From Sulfurovum sp. (GTDB lineage: Bacteria; Campylobacterota; Campylobacteria; Campylobacterales; Sulfurovaceae): a stretch of 7,044 nt of DNA. Of this stretch, positions 1 to 5,610 are shown piece after piece. The stretch's first letter is position 1. The number at the start of each line of letters is the position of its first letter. Made by a program: the position numbers and the translations under genes. The notes beneath the pieces were generated by a model. It did not search any database and was not told where the DNA came from. It saw only the letters and a list, made by a program, of their open reading frames with translations. The DNA is taken from contig JAGGRU010000173.1 of NCBI GenBank assembly GCA_021159425.1, forward strand, positions 1-7,044. Direction: 5' to 3'.

Positions 1-47
1 GCGATGATAAAATATAACCCCTTAGAGAAATATTAACCCTGCGTAAC

Positions 48-76
48 TTAAATAGGAGTATTTAACTCCTATTTAA
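48..76 (+). terminator. Inverted repeat, probable intrinsic terminator of an upstream gene
   Basis: A perfect 12-bp inverted repeat has arms at 48-59 and 65-76 and a 5-nt loop (attta). The core is AGGAGT/ACTCCT, flanked by A-rich and T-rich arms, so it could terminate transcripts from either strand. It lies between the left edge and the first gene. An open frame from the left edge ends with TAA at 34-36, 11 nt before the hairpin, which fits the end of an upstream co-directional gene. There is no long T-run after the second arm, so an operator or mRNA-stability hairpin is also possible. Confidence 0.5.
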
Positions 77-81
77 AATTC

Positions 82-94
82 AACATGTTATACT
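82..94 (+). promoter_or_regulatory. Possible promoter -10 element for the solenoid/MoxR unit
   Basis: TATACT at 89-94 matches a sigma-70 -10 box at five of six positions. It abuts an 8-bp palindrome, AACATGTT, at 82-89. No convincing -35 hexamer sits 16-18 nt upstream, where the terminator hairpin lies; this is common in Campylobacterota. Transcription would start near position 101, downstream of the possible GTG start at 97, which favours ATG at 124 for the first gene. The call rests on one hexamer and its position. Confidence 0.35.
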
Positions 95-113
95 AAGTGA
101 AATTAAACACTAA

Positions 114-120
114 AAGTGAT
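114..120 (+). promoter_or_regulatory. Weak ribosome binding site that favours ATG at 124
   Basis: AAGTGAT at 114-120 differs by one base from the AGGTGAT part of the full Shine-Dalgarno complement of 16S rRNA. It ends 3 nt before ATG at 124, a short gap that suits pairing with that part of the anti-SD. The alternative GTG at 97 has no purine-rich stretch upstream. Confidence 0.3.
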
Positions 121-123
121 GAT

Positions 124-1527
124 ATGGCACAAGAAAAACCTTCATTAGAAACATTGTTAAGTACTTCAGAGGGTAAGTCTTTCTTATTTCTTGGACGTGA
201 AGGTATCTTTACAAAAGATGAGATAGCACGTTTTCTTAAAAAGAATGGCATAAGTATGACGAAGTATTTGGAAGAGGGTGTGGCAGCAGTCATTGAACAT
301 AGCAGTCTTAACCCGGTAGAAGAAGATATTTCCAATGATGTTTATGATGCAAAAATACCATCGTTCTCTTTAGAAGCTTTTGAGAAGCTAATCTCTGAAG
401 GGATCAATGATGATGAACTTCTTATGGGTATAAAGCTTTCAAATGATCAAGAGCGTATTTTTAGACTTCTGGGCAATGACAATATCTCAGAAGAACTCTT
501 TGTGAAGCTTCTTATGATGTATGAGTGGCACGATGAAGAGGAAGACGATAGAAATGACCGTGATACCATTATGTTTACTTTACGTCGCTACATTGACATT
601 AAGCCCAATGAAGCAGACTTACTTTACAGCTATTTGACATTACGCCGTTTGGCGACAGAGGCTACGAATCCTAAATTACTTTTGGCACTCATAGGCTTTC
701 AGAATTTTGAGTTTATTATACGTGGAAAAGAGAAAGTGACACTGCGTGAAACAGTAGCTCGAAATGAGCATTTAGACAAAGAGGTCATTGGGAAACTTGT
801 GAGCTTAAGAGAGTTAAAAGTAGATGTTGCCTTGGCATGTAATGGAAGTGTTAAATTGTCATTATTGGAAAATTTGTTAGCCAAGAACTCTGAGAAAATA
901 AACGAAGCACTCTCAACCAATAAAAACATAAATGATGAAATTTTTAATACGCTACTTGGCAAAGAAGACAAGGTTATTCAACTCCTGCTTTGGTCTCAGT
1001 CTATCAACAGAGAGCGGTTGGCACTTGTAGATAGCCATAGTTTAGATGCGAAACTTTTTGCCACCATAGGGGCAAATGAATGCTTAGAGAGTGATGTGAT
1101 AGATGAACTTATAACTAGAGACAATGAAGAGCTCATTTACCATTTGGCAGGAAATAACATACTCAGTGTGGCACAACTGGAAAGTATCTATGCAAAGGGC
1201 TTGGATTTAAGTTTTCAGTACTTGGCTGTTAATCCTGCAAGCTCTGTAGCGATGTTAGAGATGCTTTATGAAAAGTATGATGAGCCAGCTGTACGCATTG
1301 CATTGGCTCATAATAAGAGTACGCCAGAGGCTATTTTACGTAAGTTATTTGAGAGAGACGAGTTTGAGATACATAAAAGTATGGCATCCAATGCATCTGT
1401 TCCTTTAGATATTTTAGATATTTTAAAGGTAGATACACGCTTGCAGAATGAACTTTCCAAGAACGAGATATTTGTGAAAGAGTATGAGACGGTATTGGAT
1501 TACGATAAAAAGGCGGTACAATTTTAA
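124..1527 (+). CDS. Alpha-solenoid repeat protein (variant leucine-rich/HEAT-like), partner of the MoxR ATPase
   Basis: I do not recognise a named gene. From ATG 124 the protein has 467 residues, with no signal peptide or membrane segment, so it should be cytoplasmic. From about residue 206 to the end there are roughly ten degenerate units of 24-28 residues. Each has a form like ALAxNxxxxxxILxxLxxxxxxxI; clear examples are YLAVNPASS, ALAHNKSTP and SMASNASVP. This resembles leucine-rich repeat variant or HEAT-like helical solenoids, which serve as protein-binding scaffolds. Residues about 17-91 have a BRCT-like layout (see findings), and a very acidic patch lies at about 133-147 (DEEEDDRNDRD). 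The stop codon overlaps the MoxR start by one base (TAATG), so the two are probably translated together. I infer a substrate- or partner-binding role for the ATPase. The frame extends to GTG at 97, adding nine residues, but that start has no ribosome binding site. Confidence 0.85.
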   Translation: MAQEKPSLETLLSTSEGKSFLFLGREGIFTKDEIARFLKKNGISMTKYLEEGVAAVIEHSSLNPVEEDISNDVYDAKIPSFSLEAFEKLISEGINDDELLMGIKLSNDQERIFRLLGNDNISEELFVKLLMMYEWHDEEEDDRNDRDTIMFTLRRYIDIKPNEADLLYSYLTLRRLATEATNPKLLLALIGFQNFEFIIRGKEKVTLRETVARNEHLDKEVIGKLVSLRELKVDVALACNGSVKLSLLENLLAKNSEKINEALSTNKNINDEIFNTLLGKEDKVIQLLLWSQSINRERLALVDSHSLDAKLFATIGANECLESDVIDELITRDNEELIYHLAGNNILSVAQLESIYAKGLDLSFQYLAVNPASSVAMLEMLYEKYDEPAVRIALAHNKSTPEAILRKLFERDEFEIHKSMASNASVPLDILDILKVDTRLQNELSKNEIFVKEYETVLDYDKKAVQF

Positions 1528-2531
1528 TGAAAGCATCAAATATAACAAAAGTGGTTAATAAACTTATTGTGCAGAAGTTACCTGTATTTATTTGGGGTCC
1601 ACCGGGAATAGGGAAGTCTTCTATTGTGAAGCAGATTGCTGCATCACAAGAGTTGGAGTTTTTAGACTTGCGTTTATCCTTGTTGGATCCTACAGATCTT
1701 AAAGGTATTCCATTTTTTAATCCTGAGACCAATGAGGGAGTATGGGCAAAGCCAAGTTTTTTACCTTCTGTTGAGGGATCAAAAGGTATCTTATTTTTAG
1801 ATGAGATCAACACAGCTCCCCCTGCAGTACAGGCTTCAGCCTATCAACTCATTCTCGATAGAAAAGTAGGGGAGTATGAACTTCCTGAGGGCTGGAGTAT
1901 CATCGCAGCGGGTAACCGTGAAAATGACCGTGGCGTTGTTTATAAAATGCCGCCGCCACTTGCGAACCGTTTTGTGCACTTTGAGATGGAAGTAGATTTT
2001 GATGACTGGAAAGCTTGGGCATACAGTGCTAAAATTGAGAGTGCTATTATCGCTTATTTAGCCTATGACAAGTCCATGCTCTTCACTTTTGATGCTTCTT
2101 CAAATGAGAAGAGTTTTGCTACACCAAGGTCATGGGAATATGTTGACAGTATTGTTAAATCAGGGATAGAAGCAGAACTTATACTAGACAGTATTTCTGG
2201 AGCAGTAGGGCGTGAGGCTGCAATAGGGTATTTGAGCTTTAAGAAAGTGATGAAAGATCTTCCTGACCTTAATACGATACTGAATGGTACTCTTACAGAG
2301 TTGGAAGAGGAAAATTCTAAAGTAATGATGGCACTTGCTATAGGTCTTGTGAATGCACTTTTGGAAAATTCAAGTGAGACAGCGATAGATAATGTCCTGA
2401 AGTTTTCACTGCAACTTCCAGGAGAGTTCTCCATTATGCTGGTAAAAGATATGCAGCAAAATGGGATAGATGTTGAAGGGTCTGCTTCATGGGGTGAGTG
2501 GGTGAGAGAGTTTGCTTATTTATTAAGCTAA
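1527..2531 (+). CDS. MoxR-family AAA+ ATPase
   Basis: This 334-residue protein carries a complete AAA+ module of the AAA_5/MoxR type. Visible elements are Walker A GPPGIGKS at residues 24-31, Walker B ILFLDE at 88-93, sensor 1 Asn130 in AAGN, an arginine-finger candidate Arg148 in LANRF, and a sensor 2 candidate Arg201 in ATPRSW. The C-terminal 130 residues look helical. MoxR ATPases form ring oligomers that remodel or insert cofactors into client complexes, usually with a VWA-domain partner encoded beside them. Here the neighbour is the solenoid gene instead, joined by a TAATG overlap with AAGGCGG at 1510-1516 as ribosome binding site. All ATP-binding and hydrolysis residues appear intact, so it should be active. 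The client is unknown. Membership of the MoxR group is firm; the subfamily is not settled. Confidence 0.93.
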   Translation: MKASNITKVVNKLIVQKLPVFIWGPPGIGKSSIVKQIAASQELEFLDLRLSLLDPTDLKGIPFFNPETNEGVWAKPSFLPSVEGSKGILFLDEINTAPPAVQASAYQLILDRKVGEYELPEGWSIIAAGNRENDRGVVYKMPPPLANRFVHFEMEVDFDDWKAWAYSAKIESAIIAYLAYDKSMLFTFDASSNEKSFATPRSWEYVDSIVKSGIEAELILDSISGAVGREAAIGYLSFKKVMKDLPDLNTILNGTLTELEEENSKVMMALAIGLVNALLENSSETAIDNVLKFSLQLPGEFSIMLVKDMQQNGIDVEGSASWGEWVREFAYLLS

Positions 2532-2546
2532 ATGCTTATTTTTTTT
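2524..2546 (+). terminator. Intrinsic terminator after the MoxR gene
   Basis: A 5-bp stem, TAAGC at 2524-2528 with GCTTA at 2534-2538, closes a 5-nt loop and is followed at once by eight T (2539-2546), then C and three more T. The TAA stop of the MoxR gene (2529-2531) begins the loop. The stem is short, but the T-run is strong and perfectly placed. It separates the solenoid/MoxR unit from rhlE. Confidence 0.6.
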
Positions 2547-2553
2547 CTTTGGC

Positions 2554-2582
2554 ATGACTCTCGAAAATAATTACGCTATAAT
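2554..2582 (+). promoter_or_regulatory. Sigma-70 promoter for rhlE
   Basis: A perfect -10 box, TATAAT, lies at 2577-2582. ATGACT at 2554-2559, 17 nt upstream, matches the -35 consensus TTGACA at four of six positions. Transcription should start near 2589, giving a leader of about 130 nt before rhlE. The promoter begins right after the terminator of the preceding unit, which supports two separate transcripts. Confidence 0.7.
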
Positions 2583-2588
2583 GCCGAA

Positions 2589-2719
2589 CTAATTTAAGCG
2601 TATATCGGTCAACGACTTTCTTTTTTAATCTATTTAGATTTACAAATCATATAACTAATCAGCCTAAGACCGACCTATATACAAATATATTGTAGGCTCG
2701 TTCAACAGGATAAAATACA
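2589..2719 (+). promoter_or_regulatory. Structured 5' leader of rhlE, possible regulatory RNA element
   Basis: No ATG occurs in this stretch, so no leader peptide with an ATG start is encoded. Several pairings can be seen. Helix C pairs GTATAT and CGGTC (2600-2610) with GACCG (2668-2672) and ATATAC (2677-2682), leaving a 4-nt bulge. Helix A pairs AGCCTA (2661-2666) with TAGGCT (2693-2698). Helix B pairs CCTATATA (2674-2681) with TATA (2686-2689) and TAGG (2693-2696). A small hairpin is AATCT/AGATT (2627-2631/2636-2640). B excludes both C and A, while A and C together would form a pseudoknot. The ribosome binding site AGGA (2707-2710) lies just downstream. Regulation through this structure is inference, and it matches no riboswitch class that I recognise. 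Confidence 0.4.
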
Positions 2720-4135
2720 ATGTCATTCAATAACTTGGGATTAAATGAATCTCTATTAAAAGCAATAAAAGATCAGGGCTATGATACGCCTACACCTATA
2801 CAGAAGCAGGCCATTCCTATTGTGATAGAGGGGAGAGATGTTCTCGCTGCTGCACAAACAGGTACAGGTAAAACAGCCGGTTTTACCCTTCCTTTACTGG
2901 AAAGACTCTCTGAAACCCATCCCCATATGCAGAAAAAACAAATACGTGTCCTGGTACTTACGCCAACACGTGAACTTGCAGCACAGGTTGCTGAAAGTAT
3001 TAAGACGTATGGAAAATACATGAAGTACAGTTCTACCGTTATTTTTGGTGGTGTAGGTATCAATCCACAATTGGCAACGCTTCGTAAAGGTGTAGATATT
3101 GTCATTGCAACACCGGGTAGACTGCTCGATATTGCAGGACAAAAGGGTATAGACTTTTCAGTACTTGAAACACTGGTACTTGATGAAGCAGACAGAATGT
3201 TAGATATGGGTTTCATTCATGATATTAAGAAACTGATGAAAATGATGCCACAAAAGAGACAAACTTTACTTTTTTCTGCAACTTTCTCAAATGATATAAA
3301 AAAACTGGCAGCAGGTCTTCTTAAAAATCCTGTATTGGTTGAAGTAGCAAGGGAAAATACAACGGCAGAGCAAATTAGTCAAGTAGTTCACTATGTAGAC
3401 AAAGGGCGTAAAAAAGAGTTGCTTTCTCAGCTTATTAAAACAAATGACTGGAGACAGGTCCTGGTATTTACCCGTACCAAACATGGTGCGAACAGACTGA
3501 CCAAACAGCTTGAAGATGCTGGAATTTCAGCCGCTGCAATACACGGAAATAAAAGTCAGGGAGCAAGAACCAAAGCACTTGCAAGTTTTAAGGCAAATGA
3601 AATACGTGTACTTGTAGCCACAGATATTGCAGCAAGAGGAATTGATATAGACCAACTTCCTCATGTAGTGAACTATGAACTTCCAAATGTACCGGAGGAC
3701 TATGTTCACCGTATAGGTAGAACCGGTCGAGCAGGGAAGAGTGGTGAAGCGGTTTCACTTGTTTGTATTGATGAGCACAAACTACTTTTTGATATAGAAA
3801 AATTCATTAAGTCTGAAATCAAAAAAGTGCACATAGAAGCCTTTACTCCGGATCCAAGTATTCAAGCTGAACCTATACAGAATGGTAGAGGTGGTGGACA
3901 AAGATCTGGTGGACAAAAACGTGGAGGTGGAAATTCACGTAATCGATCTCGTAATAACAATAATGCTTCAAATAGCCAAAATAGTAAAAAACCAGAAAGT
4001 AAAAAGAGAGATCCAAAAGTCAATAATGCCGCTGCTCAAATTGGTAGTCGTATGCAGGAGAAGTTGGATAAACTGGACAAAAGAGATACTTCAGTAAATA
4101 GTGGACTTAAAAAAAATAACAGCAGGAGAAGATAA
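2720..4135 (+). CDS. rhlE: DEAD-box ATP-dependent RNA helicase RhlE
   Basis: The 471-residue protein has every DEAD-box motif in order: Q motif around Gln28, motif I AQTGTGKT (45-52), Ia PTREL (82-86), Ib TPGR (131-134), II DEAD (155-158), III SAT (186-188), IV LVFTRT (248-253), [11 protein letters not shown] (300-309) and [10 protein letters not shown] (330-337). Both RecA-like domains end by about residue 375. A basic, low-complexity tail follows from about 388 to 471, rich in Gly, Arg, Asn, Ser and Lys with two RGGG/KRGGG blocks; such tails bind RNA non-specifically. RhlE proteins unwind short RNA duplexes in ribosome assembly and RNA decay. The ribosome binding site AGGA (2707-2710) lies 9 nt before ATG. 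The gene has its own promoter and a long leader, and it overlaps the next gene by one base. Family identity is firm; RhlE rather than another DEAD-box name rests on overall resemblance. Confidence 0.95.
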   Translation: MSFNNLGLNESLLKAIKDQGYDTPTPIQKQAIPIVIEGRDVLAAAQTGTGKTAGFTLPLLERLSETHPHMQKKQIRVLVLTPTRELAAQVAESIKTYGKYMKYSSTVIFGGVGINPQLATLRKGVDIVIATPGRLLDIAGQKGIDFSVLETLVLDEADRMLDMGFIHDIKKLMKMMPQKRQTLLFSATFSNDIKKLAAGLLKNPVLVEVARENTTAEQISQVVHYVDKGRKKELLSQLIKTNDWRQVLVFTRTKHGANRLTKQLEDAGISAAAIHGNKSQGARTKALASFKANEIRVLVATDIAARGIDIDQLPHVVNYELPNVPEDYVHRIGRTGRAGKSGEAVSLVCIDEHKLLFDIEKFIKSEIKKVHIEAFTPDPSIQAEPIQNGRGGGQRSGGQKRGGGNSRNRSRNNNNASNSQNSKKPESKKRDPKVNNAAAQIGSRMQEKLDKLDKRDTSVNSGLKKNNSRRR

Positions 4136-4446
4136 TGAAAAAAATATTTAAACTAACAGACGAGAAAAAACATGAAGATCGTGTACTCGAAGCAGTAAAA
4201 AATGACATTCGCAAGTATGTCAAACGTGAAAAGAAAAAAGACTTACCGGACAAAGCAACGATGTATTGGGACTTTGATTGTAAGATAGGTGCTACAGCAG
4301 ATGAAGCAAAAGTTGTTGCCTATGAAGAACTCATTAAAGCACTGGATGCAGTAAAAGCAACAGGTGCCAAAGAGTGTTATGTTGAAATACTTGCTAAAAC
4401 AGTAGACAAACCGGTGAAAGAAGAAGTTATTCAGGAAGAAGAGTAA
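4135..4446 (+). CDS. DUF6172-like small protein, coupled to rhlE
   Basis: This small, charged protein of 103 residues has no signal peptide or membrane segment. Its start [10 protein letters not shown], the stretch DIRKYVKREKKKDLP at about residues 24-38, WDFDCKIG at about 45-52 and the late YVEILAK at about 83-89 resemble what I recall of the DUF6172 family, whose function is unknown. The last ten or so residues are acidic (VKEEVIQEEE). The gene overlaps the rhlE stop as TAATG and has a strong ribosome binding site, AGGAG at 4124-4128, 6 nt before ATG. Co-production with the helicase suggests a role in RNA metabolism or ribosomes, but that is inference from position. It converges on the pilus ATPase gene with a 3-nt gap. 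Confidence 0.85.
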   Translation: MKKIFKLTDEKKHEDRVLEAVKNDIRKYVKREKKKDLPDKATMYWDFDCKIGATADEAKVVAYEELIKALDAVKATGAKECYVEILAKTVDKPVKEEVIQEEE

Positions 4447-4485
4447 AAATTACTCATCTTTAAAAACAATCGCCTCTTCTTTTTT
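4436..4485 (+). terminator. Convergent terminator region between the DUF6172 and pilT genes
   Basis: GAGTAA (4441-4446) and TTACTC (4450-4455) form a perfect 6-bp inverted repeat with a 3-nt loop. It extends to 11 bp with one mismatch (4436-4446 with 4450-4460) and contains both stop codons. On the plus strand, AAGAAGAG (4436-4443) can instead pair with CTCTTCTT (4474-4481), whose last bases belong to a T6 run (4480-4485); that ends plus transcripts inside the 3' end of pilT. On the minus strand the same 6-bp hairpin is followed by TTCTTCC. Both hairpins are AT-rich, so efficiency is uncertain. Confidence 0.45.
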
Positions 4486-5598
4486 ATCACCATGTATTTT
4501 TTTCTCATAGGATTGACTTAATGTAAACAGCAATTTTAGGTCAGCAGGAGAACTTGCATACTGATATGCCTGCTCTTCTGTAATTTTATCGGCTAGGGTA
4601 AGGTCAAAAAGCGCTCTGTTAAAGGTGATCGAATCATAACTAATACCTTCATTTTCAATTGCATCAGGGATTTCACTGTCTCGTTTAGATCTAATGAGTT
4701 CTTGGGTTTGAGGACTTCTAAACATCATTTCCACAGCAGGTATCATATTGCCGTCTGTACCTCTGATCAAACGTTGGGAAATAACTGCTTCAAGTGTAGC
4801 AGCAAGTGTTTCCCTTACACGGTTTTGCTCCTCTGCGGGGAAAATAGCAATAAGTCGGTCAATCGTTTCTCGAGCATCTAATGTATGCACGGTTGAGAAT
4901 ACAAGGTGACCTGTATTTACTGCCTGTAAAATACTTTCAGCAGTAGGAATATCACGTATTTCACCTACAACAATGACATCCGGGTCTTCACGCATCGCTG
5001 CACGTAATGCACGAGAAAAGCTGTTGGTATGCAGTCCTAATTCACGTTGTTCAACTATGGATCTTAGGTCATTGTGAACATATTCTATAGGGTCTTCTAT
5101 GGTAATAATATGATGATTGTACGTTTTATTTATCTCTTCAATTACACTTGCAAGTGTTGTTGATTTACCACTCCCGGTTGTACCTGTCACAAGTACAAGA
5201 CCACGTCGAAGATGGGCAAGTTTATGTAAAGCTGTTGGAAGGCTCAACTCTTCAATCGTTTTAATATAGGAAGGAATGAGACGCATGGCAAGTGCAAAAC
5301 CTCCAATATGTATAGAAATATTAATTCTAAAACGGTGTTCTGCGTCAAGGCTGTAAGCACCATCAAACTCTTTAGTCTCTTTAATAAAGTTTTCATATTC
5401 ATCACCGACCAATGTTTTAACCAAGGACTCGATGGTGTCTGCACTTATTACTTCTTCGGACAACACTATAATATCACTTTTGACACGTGCATGTATCACA
5501 CTGTCACTTTTAATATGTAGGTCAGCCCCTTCTGCATCAATGAGCATTTTTAGCCAAACATCCAATTGTTTCATTACATCTTGATTATTTAATGACAT
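4450..5598 (-). CDS. pilT: PilT/PilU-family type IV pilus retraction ATPase
   Basis: This 382-residue protein is a cytoplasmic hexameric motor that depolymerises type IV pili, for twitching or DNA uptake. The N-terminal PAS-like domain covers roughly residues 1-110, followed by a RecA-like core. Visible motifs are Walker A GTTGSGKST (139-147), the Asp box TIEDPIEYVH (166-175), Walker B DPDVIVVGE (205-213) and the His box GHLVFSTVHT (230-239). AMREDPD and the FPAEEQNRVRETL region are PilT-like. The usual PilT AIRNLIRE motif appears only in diverged form as QTQELIRS (297-304), and the length is nearer PilU (about 380) than PilT (about 345). The charged last 20 or so residues look unique. The gene follows pgm by 10 nt, with the ribosome binding site AAGGGGA overlapping the pgm stop. 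Family membership is firm; PilT rather than PilU is likely from the core but not certain. Confidence 0.92.
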   Translation of the reverse strand: MSLNNQDVMKQLDVWLKMLIDAEGADLHIKSDSVIHARVKSDIIVLSEEVISADTIESLVKTLVGDEYENFIKETKEFDGAYSLDAEHRFRINISIHIGGFALAMRLIPSYIKTIEELSLPTALHKLAHLRRGLVLVTGTTGSGKSTTLASVIEEINKTYNHHIITIEDPIEYVHNDLRSIVEQRELGLHTNSFSRALRAAMREDPDVIVVGEIRDIPTAESILQAVNTGHLVFSTVHTLDARETIDRLIAIFPAEEQNRVRETLAATLEAVISQRLIRGTDGNMIPAVEMMFRSPQTQELIRSKRDSEIPDAIENEGISYDSITFNRALFDLTLADKITEEQAYQYASSPADLKLLFTLSQSYEKKIHGDKKEEAIVFKDE

Positions 5599-5603
5599 AT
5601 TTT

Positions 5604-5610
5604 TCCCCTT
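5604..5610 (-). promoter_or_regulatory. pilT ribosome binding site overlapping the pgm stop codon
   Basis: Read on the minus strand, AAGGGGA occupies 5610-5604 and lies 5 nt before the pilT ATG (5598-5596). The first two bases of the site are also the last two of the pgm TAA stop (5611-5609). Ribosomes ending on pgm would therefore cover the pilT start region, which suggests translational coupling and confirms the pilT start. Confidence 0.75.

Noticed and set aside
1..36. Open frame from the left edge ending in TAA, possibly the C-terminal tail of an upstream gene
   Set aside because: Only 11 codons are visible and nothing identifies them. It fits the hairpin that follows but cannot be called as a gene.
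97..123. GTG start at 97 extending the solenoid protein by nine residues
   Set aside because: There is no ribosome binding site upstream, and the likely transcript start lies just after it. ATG at 124 has a weak but plausible site.
1331..1813. 160-codon minus-strand open frame across the solenoid/MoxR junction
   Set aside because: It lies antisense to two well-supported genes, and its translation shows no recognisable domain.
2554..2592. Twelve-codon frame starting at ATG 2554 upstream of rhlE
   Set aside because: It overlaps the -35 and -10 elements of the promoter, has no ribosome binding site, and would not be on the transcript.
2617..2626. T-rich run in the rhlE leader as a terminator or attenuator
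   Set aside because: The only hairpin directly before it is GTC-AAC-GAC with 3 bp, too weak for intrinsic termination.
2779..3216. 145-codon minus-strand open frame within rhlE
   Set aside because: It is the antisense shadow of conserved helicase motifs; its Ser/Cys-rich translation has no domain.
3882..4097. 71-codon plus-strand frame inside the rhlE tail, raising a frameshift question
   Set aside because: The rhlE frame is continuous through the tail to a normal stop, and the alternative frame has no sensible domain.
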